A stretch of DNA of 64,000 nucleotides from Trichosphaerium sp. ATCC 40318 (lineage: Eukaryota > Discosea > Flabellinia > Trichosidae), in assembly GCA_038496445.1 (NCBI GenBank), contig JALMLS010000377.1, positions 124,001 to 188,000 of the forward strand, in the 5' to 3' direction. Made by a program: the position numbers and the translations under genes. This document shows, one piece after another, positions 47,145 through 58,214 of this stretch. Under the pieces are notes generated by a model, which saw only the letters and a program-made list of their open reading frames with translations, searched no databases and was not told the DNA's origin. Within the stretch, counting starts at the first letter, position 1, and each line of letters starts with the position of its first letter.

Positions 47145-49040
47145 CTACATTTTGTCCCTACTACGGGAGTGTTTTGACGTTCTTTTTCGAAGTGCGGTAA
47201 GCATTTCCGTTGTGAGACCCTGTGTCAATCCTTTTGCAGGTACAACCGGCATCTCAGCGTCGTGTAAATTCTCAAGATCACTGACAATCATTGTAAAAGT
47301 GCCTCTGTCTTCAGGTGTATAACAGAAGCACCGCTTCATAATGCCAGCAAGTATTGGCACATTAGTAGGTCGTGGTAACGACGTCTTACGCTCATGTACA
47401 GCGAGTACAGCTTTTAATCGATCTACAACAAAAAACTTGTTAAAAAAAAAACACGTTTAGCATGTGGGTTATTAGTCACCTGAGATCCAGAAATACGGTA
47501 TATTTCGGTACAGAATCTCGAACAATACAACACCAAACATCCATACCTATAACGCATTACACCTCAATAATGACAGTCAATTACGTACGTCACTGTAACG
47601 TGAGAATTGCCGTTGTCCTGTTTCTTCTTCTTCAAATATCGTTTCGGGTGCCTAAATGTGTCAAAATGACGATCAAGCTGGTTCATGTACCATCCATCTT
47701 AATGGTCCTTCATCTTGCAATGTCATTTGCTTTGAAGCCCCACCAATATGTCTTGCATATCCAAAATCTGTAATCTTAATATTGAAGTCTTTACTTAACT
47801 AACAAAACAAGTAAGTAAAATGTTTTTCAAAAGTATGAACACTTTGAGACATACCAATACATCTAAAAATCTAGTTATTTACGCATCTTAAAACTAACGT
47901 CTAATATCAGAATAGTATCAGTATCATAAGAATAGTAGGTGGTTTCAATTTTTCGTACACTTCGTGCTGCTAAATCACGATGACAAACACCTTCACAGTG
48001 CAAGTGCATCATTCCTAAAGAAATAAAAATGTTTGTATTTGTTTTTCAAGTGAAACCCATTAAATTATTGTTTACCTGCTGCAACACCTTTTATAATACG
48101 TAACGCATGAGCGCTAGGTATATCATTTTCACTATCAACTAATTGACTGAGGTCTCCGCCTTCAACAAGCTCAGTGACCATAAGTAATTCTTCTCCTTCA
48201 GTAATACCACCTAAAAACTGTACAATATTCGGATGAGGCCGAATCTCACTAGTGGACAAAGTTAATTGGGCTAATCAGAAAGGAAAAAAATAGAATAAAT
48301 TTCTCGTTCCTTTTTTTGGAACGTTGAAAGAAAATTTAACTGACACTCTTCATGGAATGTAAAAAAATTAAAAAACTTCTCAGTGTAGAGCTTTGATATT
48401 GTTTCGCTTGCCTGAGTTGTAGAATTTCAGTCCGAAATTCATCCATAAGTTCTGATGAGTGAAGTGTCCTTGAAGAAATTTGAAGTTTCTTCATAGCAAC
48501 AACTGAGCCTCTCCAAGATCCACGGTACACTATACCATAACTACCTCTGGACAACTCTTCACGTGTATCAACCTCATCATGACTTATCTCCCACCTCATT
48601 TTAATGTCTAGTGATGTCTCTTTGAGTTTAGATACCAGCTGTTTTACTTGTTCTGATTGATTCTCAGATTGCTTTACCAATGCATCATTCTCTTTAACAA
48701 CATTCGAATACTTCTCCGTAAAATAATTCTTTAATGTATCCATCTTCTTTTCTAACCTTGCAATAGTAGCCTTATGTTGTTTATTCTCTTCCATCACTGA
48801 ATGTAACTTAATTGTAACGTTCTTAAGTTTATTGCTTGGCGCTAAAGTAACTTCTTGTGATCCGGGTCGTTGCATAGGAATATGTAAAGAAACTGGTTCG
48901 TCTGCTTGTACAAGTGTATTGCCTTGAACCAAAAGCGTTGTTTTATGAACACCACTATGTGTAGATGCCCTAGGCTTTGATGCTAGTTTAATAGACGTGC
49001 GTTGTGGTATTAGTGTTTCAGCTCTTCCTTTCCGCTTCAT
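47145..49040 (-). CDS. TKL-like protein kinase with N-terminal coiled coil
   Basis: Start MKRKGRAETLIPQRTSIKLA at 49,040. A coiled coil (NKQHKATIARLEKKMDTLKN) precedes the kinase domain: ELSRGSYGIVYRGSWRGSVV, AMKKLQISSRTLHSS with the lysine, RPHPNIVQFLGGITEGEELL, MVTELVEGGDLSQLV, HLHCEGVCHRDLAARN, SKDFNIKITDFGYARH, APETIFEEEE, FGVVLFEILYRNIPYFWIS, and NVPILAGIMKRCFCYTPEDR. All catalytic motifs (VAIK-type Lys, HRD, DFG, APE) are intact once an 8-nt microexon (47,855-47,862) supplies the catalytic-loop Asn. The style (DEFRTEI...HPNIVQFLG) fits tyrosine-kinase-like kinases such as amoebozoan SHK/DRK. Target unknown. Confidence 0.88.
47855..47862 (-). other. 8-nt coding microexon of the kinase gene
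   Basis: ATGTATTG flanked by TTTTTAG on the 5' side and GTATGT on the 3' side (minus strand). Joined between CGA-A and TTA-AGT it gives HRDLAARN-VL-LSKDFNIKI, restoring the invariant catalytic-loop Asn. No other join in the region does so. Confidence 0.7.
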
Positions 49041-49265
49041 AGAAGCTCGTGACGCGTGTTTTAAAATTGATGCCAGTTCGCTCCAAGTTTTACTATTTCA
49101 CCAGTAAGAGATGAACGTCACTCAAGTGACAAAAGAAGACAGAAAAAAAGAAAAACGAGTAAAGTAATCATAATAATATCATTAAAATCGGCAAGCGTTG
49201 AGGTAGGTTATAACGCCACCAGAGAGGTCTTCGATGTTTTTTTTTTGTTGAAGAAATACTTTGTT

Positions 49266-49700
49266 TTAATACCCTTTTTCTGATGTCGGATCATGTCGCT
49301 CTGCTAGTGCCTTGGCGAATTCAGGCGCATTTAGGTCTTTAAACTAAAGTAGGGTTTAGGCAAAATGTCTATAAATGTAAAAAGGCTTTGACTTGTTTTA
49401 ATAGAACCAATGATTTTGATTTCAGTGTTTATGTATGCGTACCACCCCTTCTTGAATAGTTGCTGTTGAGCTTGCACCGTACGTCAGTAATAGTTTTACA
49501 AACTTGGCTTGACCCTTCGCAACAGCTGTGTGGAGCAGTGTCATACCAAATTTCTGTAATTGTTTTAGTTCTAGCGCAGAAAACGACACTGCTAGTACGT
49601 ATTTGGTATTCACTATCTCTGGGCTTCGTCGGAGTGCAGCTTCAAGCTCTATGAACCTATCATGCACTATATACAACGGATACTCTCCTACATTGGTCAT
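49266..49700 (-). CDS. Short ankyrin-repeat protein
   Basis: Start MTNVGEYPLYIVHDRFIELE (49,700). Then EAALRRSPEIVNTK, FGMTLLHTAVAKGQAKFVKL and LLTYGASSTATIQEG, and a last exon NAPEFAKALAERHDPTSEKG to the stop at 49,266. TLLHTAV.G....V.LLL.YGA is the ankyrin signature; about one and a half repeats, roughly 100 residues after two short introns. Ankyrin repeats mediate protein contacts. Too small to assign a pathway. Confidence 0.75.
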
Positions 49701-50016
49701 ACTGGACCAACGCGTGTATGAGTTGGATTTTTTGGCGTATTTAACACCTCACGGTAAAAGGGTTTAGCGTAATTTTGTGCATACACTAAATTAAAGTTAA
49801 TTAATGCTACCAATGCCCAAACGCACCAAATAGAGTTGGGCTACCAAGTTGTAATTGCTAAATGACTTTTTGTGACTCGCAATCATTAATGTAAAAACCG
49901 CTATTCACTGAGACTAGACAGACTCATCACGCTCAATCGTATACGCGTTATTTCGCTACGACGGTTGTAGCGTTGGTAATGCAATAAAAATAACACTATA
50001 TTACAGTTATTCACAT

Positions 50017-50823
50017 TTATCGTGTCCTTTGAACCAGCACACGCTTTGCTTCAGCCAATTGGTTCTCTAGTGTCAATACAAATATTTTCATCCTAAACGC
50101 TTGACTGTAAAGTGCATCATTACTTGTCTCTGTGTAACTATCCTCCTCTAGGGACGCGACTAGGTTGTCCAAATCCTTTACCTTCTCCCGTAGTAAGTCC
50201 ACCGTTAATTGCAATCGCTTTACTTTGAGGACATCACTACACGTGTGAGGAATAGTGTTTAAAGCGTGTGGTACCTATTATGCTCATGTTTTGAACAAAC
50301 AGACAAACTTCTAACATGTCGACGAGTTCGGGGTGAAGCATGAACACTGGGATCGTCACTGTGTATTCTCTTCAATTTATGAGCGCGTTGGCGAGCTTTT
50401 TTAACTATAGGCTTCTCGACAATGTCATCTATTGACCGGACAAGCTGTTTTTCTGCCATATCTATTAACTGTTATATTTTGTTCACCTTTGTTATTGTTT
50501 ATCGCCTACATACCTTCTGTTTGTTTTAGTTCTGGTGTTGCGGAAGTACTGATAGCGGGGACTTCGTTTATAGGCTTCGGTGATGCTAGTAAGTGGCTGT
50601 TAATCCAATAGAACCAATTATGAAAAAAAAATCACGTGCTTTTTGTATTTGACGCTTGTTCCGTCGTTGTGACTTGAACGGAGCTGTAGTTTATAACTGC
50701 AGGAAGCTTTTCTCTTCGTGTAGCATTTTTCGTTCCATTATCGTCAAGCAATGGTCTCTTTAAGCTTGTGTATATGTACCTAGCGAAAGCAAACGTAACA
50801 AGGAGAGCGATGCAGTTACCCAT
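50017..50823 (-). CDS. N-terminally membrane-anchored coiled-coil protein
   Basis: Start MGNCIALLVTFAFARYIYTS at 50,823: one hydrophobic segment, likely a signal anchor. It is followed by TSLKRPLLDDNGTKN, an exon around 50,500-50,580, then MAEKQLVRSIDDIVEKPIVK with a very basic KKARQRAHKLKRIHSDD stretch, and a C-terminal coiled coil LTVDLLREKVKDLDNLVASL, FVLTLENQLAEAKRVLVQRT (stop at 50,017). About 250 residues. It could be a tail or tether in the ER or outer nuclear membrane. Not recognised; merging of the three open frames into one gene is inferred from same strand, frame-compatible short introns and lack of other starts. Confidence 0.5.
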
Positions 50824-51376
50824 TCTTTTTTAGGCGAATAATGATCACCTTGAACCACATATCTTTGATTTGTTAAATAGACTAATGCACAAGAACTCCT
50901 ACGAACGTGATTGTATTTTAAACGTTGTATAGAGCGTCATTGTGAAAGCTTGCTGTGTATTTTTTTGTGTTATGGCGTGATGGCATGTTTGTTGTTTATT
51001 GAGCGTAAGGAGATTGTGGTGGGTAGAATAGATATAATAACACTTCTATATCAAAGTAGCAGTAATTGTCGTTGTTTGGAACTTTAGTAGCAGTGTCTGT
51101 TTCGTTTGAACTTTCGTGTTGAACGAACAGTGCTTGACTTGACACAACTTATTTTCAACGACAAACACGGCCACGCAGTTGCGGCAAAGACTGCAAATAA
51201 TAAAATACGCTTTTCTTGGCGATACAATGCGGCTCAAGGTATGCATTCACTTGGCACAATGGTAGCGTTTTGTTTCTCTACTGCACTGCAGGCGTAGCCA
51301 TGGTATGTAATTCCAAAACCTGGTGAGTGTACTGGATTTGGGGTCCACAAAAAGAAGTTGTCCTTCAAAGGCATTA
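50824..51376. other. Region with no confident gene
   Basis: Open frames on both strands near 51,050-51,300 overlap each other (plus: VLDLTQLIFNDKHGHAVAAK; minus: a basic frame), and neither has a recognisable domain or clear start context. It may hold a short unidentified gene or a noncoding RNA. Confidence 0.3.
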
Positions 51377-51540
51377 GTTCAAAAAACAAATTTATGTTTG
51401 AAACTCCTCCTCCGGGAATCGAACCCGGGTTGGCAACGTGACAGGCTACCGTGCTAAACCACTACACTAAGGAGGATGCGCTTATAAACATCAGAGCACA
51501 TGTGGTCACGCAGTCAGGAAAGCGAAGAAAGGTAAGTGAG
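51377..51540 (-). repeat. tRNA-Asp cassette, copy A of an inverted duplication
   Basis: The reverse complement of this segment matches 56,051-56,211 nearly base for base: about 60 nt upstream of the tRNA (including a 30-plus-nt identical block with ATGTGGTCACGCAGTCAGG), the whole tRNA, and about 25 nt downstream including a T-run. Identity fades on both sides. Confidence 0.85.
51404..51476 (-). tRNA. tRNA-Asp (anticodon GTC), copy A
   Basis: 73-nt cloverleaf on the minus strand: acceptor TCCTCCT/AGGAGGA with discriminator G, D arm GTG/CAC, anticodon stem GTAGC/GTTGC with loop CTGTCAC (anticodon GTC), and T arm CGGGTTCGATTCCCG. No intron. A run of T follows as Pol III terminator. Discriminator G and anticodon GTC both fit aspartate. 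Confidence 0.95.
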
Positions 51541-51785
51541 CACGTGGTGCTATCGTATGTGTTTATGTCAAAATCTTTAGTTTTGCTTTTCTTTTTGATG
51601 TCGCTACTACAATACTCTTGTCTTTTCATGAAATCAATAAAGTACATTGTAACACTTTTATTACCACCTAACAGCTCCACATTGCTATGTACAAAACACA
51701 TTTTAGAAAAAATCAAAAGTTGTGCTACAAACACACAAAATTTGTGAAATGGTTGTACAACTCTATGGACAACTAGTGTGGTTAT

Positions 51786-54700
51786 TCAGTTTTTTTTAGG
51801 TTTTTCTGTTTCCTCCTGAGGGACTTCTTCTTGGTGAGCACGCTCTGAATCGTCAATAAAGTTATCATCTAGCAACTTAATTGCCTGTGATTTCGTCAAT
51901 GATTCTCCTTCTTGCATTATAGAACCGATACGAAACTCAGGTTCAGGAATTCCATCAATACTCTCTACATTGTCTCCCATTGGTGGTGTGTGAACTTCAA
52001 TCGTTTTACCTATTATAGCAATAAGAGGTAGGTTACTTGTTATGAGTTGTGAGTAATTACCATCCATGCCAAACGCAGATTCCATTGCTTGAGTAATTTG
52101 ATCAGATAAATCTCCAGCATTACTATTACCATCACCTTCAGTAGTTTGGAGCATTATGGTCTTAACGCCATTATTATCTACTATTTTAAAGTTTACATTG
52201 GATCCTGTTATCTCCTACATACGTAGGTGTTAATAGTTTATAATATTGTTTAAATTTTTATTTAGCGAGAAAAAAGAAAGAAAAAGAAAAAAGAGCTTAC
52301 CTGAGCTATGTTGTTCATGTCAATTTTTCCAGCGAACATTGACTTTATGGCTTTGCTTAGATCATCTGGAGATATTATTTGCACGTCTGCCTTTTTTTGT
52401 TGTTCTATAAGTTTAGCCGTTTCTGCGACTTGCGCAGCGATCTCTTCTATTGTAGTGACTAAAAAACATGTCAGCTAAAACGCTCAACACCACAGCCATT
52501 ATAACAAATTACAATCAAAGTTGTTTTTAGTGAAAATTTCGAAAAGAACGTAACGTTCCTTCGTCCAATAGGTATAAGTCATTGTACCCAAGTATATCAG
52601 CTACCGTAGGATCCAATCTCGGGCACGTAGTTCGTAGCTGTTGGGATCGCGGTGTGTACGCCACAGTACTATTTTTACCAATTTCAAAGAACTCATATTT
52701 CAAAGGTAGCAAGTGACCCTGTTAAAAGTATTAGCTTGCTGAGAATGTGTTCTGGAGTCTAACATCATACCTCAGTGTTAAATACATAGTTTTCGTGGAA
52801 CATATTGTCTTCGTCAAATAGCAAGTAAAGATACTTTGAAGTTTCTGCCAGAAAGAAGCTTTCCATTTTGTCATCTGTTGGAAAGAAAAAAGTGAGAAAG
52901 TCGCTTGTAGATTATGAGTCTACTTACCAAGTTCGTGCGTTTTAACATCTTTAACATTTGCATATCCGCATTCCTGGAATAATTTTAGATTAACAGTCAT
53001 AGAAATGGCAATAACTTAAAAAACCAGAACGTACGGTTCTACAGAGTGTTGAAATGGAAAGAATCATTTCATCTCCAAATTGGTGCCAGATATCATTCGG
53101 TACAGCCTTTTGATTGTTAAGAGTGATCTTGTACAGCGATATTTACCTTTGATAGGTAGTGTAAGCTTTCGGCCATCTCGGGTCTCAATGGATAACTTTG
53201 ATAACAGTAAATTAAGGAAATACTAGAAACAATATTTTACCTTTGTTGTCCATCTTGTACAGCTGCTGAAATGAGATTAAACGCTTCAGGAATAAACCCA
53301 TAACGTCTCCACACTCCGAAAAAAGCCTCAGCAGTTTCTTGTGCTTCTACTAAGTCACCATATAGCACTTGTAGACCTGGCCAAAACGCTTGCAAGCTAA
53401 AATATTTAGACCAAGAAAAAAGACGGAAAGAAGTTTTGTACCTATTGAATAATGGCCACACGACAACTCCTTTGTACATATCTACATCCACATACCAGGG
53501 CCTTCGTTTCACCAGCTTGTTAATATATCCATAAGCCTGCTGAAAGATATCCAAGTATTCGATGTCGTTGAACATGATACTTGCTTTCAGCAAGTATTCA
53601 AAGAAGCTGTCAGCACCAGCACCAATGCCAGATTCACGCAATGTCCATTGCTACAATACGTACTTATTCAGACTGTCCCAAGATGGATGTAACTTACCCC
53701 AGAAGCGCTATCAATATGGTTTCCTATCAATCCTAATGGCGAACGGCGGTTCCAAACACCTCGTATAGCATCACGTGCAGCACTCTAGGTAATCATTAGT
53801 ATTAAGAAATCATATAGCATGTAACGTACGTCATATTTGGGATCACCAGTAAGGTGGCTAAGTAATCCAAACCTTGCATTGCAATTAAAAAACACCTTGA
53901 TTCCAGAATCCTACGCACTCTAAAGCAAATGTACCAGCGGCAGCTGTACATGTCACTGGTGTTTCATTTACTGGTACTCCATATCTAAGGTTAACCTACC
54001 CCTTTATCTTTAAAAAAACACAAGAAAATACTATTGATTTTTCTTTTAACATACACTTCCATAAGGAATACTTGTCAGTGTGTCAAAAGCAGGTAAGAGT
54101 CTATCGACCAAGTCTACCTAGGAGAGTTGGTTATATGAACCGACGAATTTGTTTTCTTTGCACCTACACTCATGTCTAGTAGTTCATTGTTGTAAGTACG
54201 ATCCATACTATCAAGCAGAGGTAAACCACTATCAGTTATCATGAGATGTGCAGAGAGAAGTCCTAAGGATTGTTGAATGAGTATGTTTTGGATTATAATG
54301 AGTGTGCGTACCGCCCACTACACGTATGTTTGTTTCAAAAACTGACACAGTTAGGTTTTTATCAAAGTTGACATTATCAATTAACCACCATATTTGTTTT
54401 GCGAATTCAGTGTAATTGCCCATCACTATCACACGTCACTTTTTAAGAAAAATGAACCAATGCGTTGTTATATGTATTGGCCGTTTACGGTTCGGTGTAC
54501 GTTCAAAGGGTGAAATGGTAATGTTTTATTTTTACGTACCAACAAGTGTGTCAAGCGCGTCTATTAACGTAAGGGAGTAGCTACAACGAATCAGTCAACG
54601 TTACACGTGGCAATTGAGCTCGTACCTTCCCCATCTATCATGACCTTTGCATGACAGTGGCTTTAGCTCGTCTAAAGGAAAGGCATGCTGCATATAGTTG

Positions 54701-54870
54701 TCATAGCCCCAATAGAACATTTCTTTTACTTTATCGCTGTAAGGTACTAAGTACGTGCGTATTTGATGCTCTTACCGTAAAATTGCTTTTTTTTGTGTAG
54801 ACATAGGCGCTACAGCGTGGATCATAAACAACAAGCATACAGCAACAAGCGCCGCTGTATATGCGGCCAT
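51786..54870 (-). CDS. EDEM-like ERAD alpha-mannosidase (second copy)
   Basis: Signal peptide [20 protein letters not shown] (54,870). The GH47 region then reads [135 protein letters not shown] and [20 protein letters not shown], then [14 protein letters not shown]. The C-terminus (51,786-52,440) is a separate acidic region with [20 protein letters not shown] and [20 protein letters not shown], and no PA domain, unlike the EDEM3-type gene. It should trim N-glycans on misfolded ER proteins. Closer to EDEM1/2 in layout. About 15 short exons. It faces the next gene across 77 bp. Confidence 0.92.
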
Positions 54871-54947
54871 GTTTTTGATCTGTAACGACAATTTATAGTT
54901 GACTAATTGTAGACTTTGTTTTTCAGGATTTGAAGTCATACTGGCAC

Positions 54948-57900
54948 ATGTTCCAAGCCCTTGGCGCGCGTACTTTAGCGCATAGAAGCGTACAAAAGGT
55001 TATCAGTTGCAGGGTGCGCAGTTGATGTATTTCACGCAAAAATACTTGAATACGCTTTAAAACGTTATATTTATCATATTTTAGGTATCTCGGACCTCTG
55101 TGACGCCTACTTCACGTACGCAATTACTTTAACCCCAACTCACTAGATAATAGGTTCAGTATTAAAAAACGGGTTAACGCAGGTGAGAAATCAAACGCGA
55201 AGTTACAGAAAGAGTTTCCTTGTGTGGGATGACAAAAAAGTGCCTGGTACGCATATTCTTCGCGATGGAACTCATTGTATCAGAAAATGAAACAAAAACT
55301 GAGGAAAAGACAGAAAGCGACAATTCGGTGTTTAAGTAAGACACTCCTATCCTTTTTAACGTGCTCAAACTAATAATAAGGTCTGACGATGACACTCACA
55401 AAGAATACTTGAAAAATCAGTATCGTGAGGAACAAATCGCCGAAATGAACGCAAACAAGAATGTCGAAGCCAAAGAGGAGCCAACAGAACCAAAAAAAGG
55501 GTCATGGTTTGATGTGTTCGGGGGCAAGAAAGAAGACAAAGAAGATAAGAAGGATGATAAACAAACAGAAGGCAAGGATGGCGAAGGAAAAGTTGCCACG
55601 ACTGGCGATGGAGATAAACCAGTAACTGAGGAAGGAGAAAAAAAAGATGGCGAAGAGAAAACAGAAGAAGCCATTGAACCAGCGAAGCCTGAGGTAGGAT
55701 AAGGTCGACAATAATGGGTTTGTATTTCTCAAACAGTTTAATAGTTTCCTCCTTGGAGCAAGTGGAACATTGATGTATTTACTGTTGCTTTTATGGCAGC
55801 ATTTGGTGTTTTATACGCCTACTTTTCTCTCACTGGTAAGTGGAATATTTGCAATTCGTGTTCCTCGCTGTGGTTTGACATTTGCTTAAGATGAAAAAAT
55901 TGAAAGATACAACCAATGGATACGATGGGCTTGGCATAATGACCAAACTAAAGCAATGGGAAAATTTGAGAGGATGTTATTCCTTGAACGTATGCTTTAA
56001 TTTTTAACCTAACATTTCAAAAACCAAAAATTGAAAACAAATCAATGCAGCTCACCCACTTCTTCGCTTTCCTGACTGCGTGACCACATGTGCTATGTTG
56101 TTTATAAGCGCATCCTCCTTAGTGTAGTGGTTTAGCACGGTAGCCTGTCACGTTGCCAACCCGGGTTCGATTCCCGGAGGAGGAGTTTCAAACATAAATT
56201 TGTTTTTGAACCTTTTTGGACTTGAACATTTTTTTCTCCTCAACTTACAATATTCTAGGTTTTGGTATACCAATGGCTGGTCGCTTAGCTAAATCAGATG
56301 CAGTAGAAGTTTTAATCAATACAGTCTGGAATGTGCGCAATGACGAACATGTCAAGCAGAGAGCCTTAGATGTCCTTTGTACTATGTCTATGTACAGTAC
56401 GTCAAAGATAGTTGTTCTTTATGTTTAATAGTTAAAAATAGAGGAAACAAGAGATCAAATAATTGAGCAAAACATTGTAGAAGTTTTATCTCATATTATT
56501 GAACCAAATCAACTTCATGCACTTTTTTTACTTGCAAATATATCAGAAGATCAAGCTGGTTGTGAGCAGATTTTAGATGATCAAAATATAATGCATAGGC
56601 TTATTAAAACATGGCAAATTGTTACACGTCAAAAAAATAGAGGATTTAAAGATAGATATCACCATAGAGCTCTTCTTAGATTATTTTCAAACTTATCAAA
56701 GAACCGTAAGTTGTTTTTTTTCTCTGAAATTTCAGAAAAACCACGTGCAAGATTTTGAAATTGAAAATTTTGGTTACCACGTGGTAACGTTGCTTACTTT
56801 GTTTTCTTCTTCAGTTCAAATAAAAAACCCATTCCCTAACTCTTTGCTCTAGCTGAAAATTGTAAAAAACTTGGCACCTACACACCAGAGCTCGTAAGCT
56901 TGCTTTCTTATGATTATCCTATGGTATGTAGAATGTTGGTTTTAAGCGTTTTACAAATAGGAAAATAACACTGTAATGTTTAGGATTTTGTTGTTGGAGA
57001 ACACTTGAAGCGTTTATCAATTTACCTAGGCAATTTTAATCCAGGTGCATTTGGTGACCTTAAATGCTTTGATAAAACCATCTCCCCTGAAAACGCAGAC
57101 TCTTCTCTTCTATACCGTTACAGAAGTACGCATAAAATAATATCACTTTATTTGTTACTTACATTCTTCGTTTGCATAGACGTTCTTACAAATATGAGCT
57201 TAGTTCTCGGCGCAGGCGCATTCTGGGGTGCACGTAGCACTATTGTATCCCTTTTACATTTTTGTTGTTTCTTTTTTTAAAGCACTTTGTGTATTGATTC
57301 CTTGACAAAAAGAAATCTACGAGAAAATTTAAGCCGCACACTGATATACAAAAAGCTTGGATAAAAAGAACAGTTGCTTTTACTCCACTAGTGGCAGTTG
57401 GACTTTCTTGTATTCTTCATTATGCCATGCCTTTCATTACATCAAAGATAGCAGATCAGTTACCACTTGAACATGAAAGAGAGGTAATAATAACCTTTTG
57501 TGTACTTTTTGCTTCTTTTCTTATGTTCTTACTTTGTTCTTTAGTTAGCTGCTTTACAGGCTTCGTACTTGGCATTACCTATTGTATACTTTTTTGCTCT
57601 TCCATTTGGACCATACGCTACATTACCTAGTTTGGTGCAAGTAGAGACCTTCAGGTAAGTGTTGGAATTTTTAGCTGGTTTTTTTCCTTGTATTCTCGGA
57701 CTGTTCTAAAAAAGGTTTGTAGGGAGAATAACCCTCCTTTATACTTGCGCCTAGAACCTGCTATAGATACTTTCCTATTTGTTATGAAGTATAATTGGAT
57801 TTACCGCATTGTACGTGGCTACGAGGTATTTTGGCTTTGAATGAAGCTTATTTTCTTTTTCAGGATTTGGAAGAAATGTTACAACCAAGAAGAGAAGAAT

Positions 57901-58118
57901 ACACTGATTGGATATATGGTGTTTCACCAGAAGAAAATCTTGCTGCGAAGAACGCTACTATGGCTAAAATTACAGAAATGTATGCAGAAAGCGCAAGACG
58001 TGATAAAAGACAGCGTATTATTGACGAAAAAAAAGCAGAAGCATTTAGAGCATTACTACAAAAAAACAAGCCACCTGCACTAAACACAGATGAGCCAGAA
58101 CCACAAGTAAACGAATGA
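54948..58118 (+). CDS. Mitochondrial-type membrane protein with acidic linker and ARM-like repeats
   Basis: Start MFQALGARTLAHRSVQKVSR (54,948) is a good mitochondrial presequence. A Lys/Glu-rich linker (EDKEDKKDDKQTEGKDGEGK) leads to one membrane segment (NIDVFTVAFMAAFGVLYAYF or, in the other frame, LLGASGTLMYLLLLLW), then ERYNQWIRWAWHNDQTKAMG, KFERMLFLERFGIPMAGRLA, and a helical ARM-like block: VEVLINTVWNVRNDEHVKQR, VEVLSHIIEPNQLHALFLLA. Further on are SIYLGNFNPGAFGDL, VAVGLSCILHYAMPFITSKI, ALPIVYFFALPFGPYATLPS and a charged C-terminus. It is probably an inner-membrane protein. Family not recognised. One intron (55,990-56,258) carries tRNA-Asp copy B; exon joins flanking it keep frame (ERMLFLE-R-FGIPMAG). 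Confidence 0.6.
56051..56211 (+). repeat. tRNA-Asp cassette, copy B (inverted relative to copy A)
   Basis: About 160 bp matching copy A in reverse orientation, including flanks on both sides of the tRNA. It lies wholly inside an intron of the mitochondrial-type gene, so the copy was most likely inserted here without disrupting coding sequence. Confidence 0.85.
56113..56185 (+). tRNA. tRNA-Asp (anticodon GTC), copy B, intron-nested
   Basis: Identical over 73 nt to the copy at 51,404-51,476, on the opposite strand. Same cloverleaf, discriminator G and downstream T-run (GTTTTTG). It lies in the sense direction within the 269-nt intron 55,990-56,258 of the host gene. Confidence 0.95.
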
Positions 58119-58214
58119 TAAATAATAAAAAACGACGTGGAAAAAAATGAAGCCGAAAAACAAACAAAAACTTGTTGTAGAGGTATTTAATCATAGTCAT
58201 TTATTTTGCTATTC

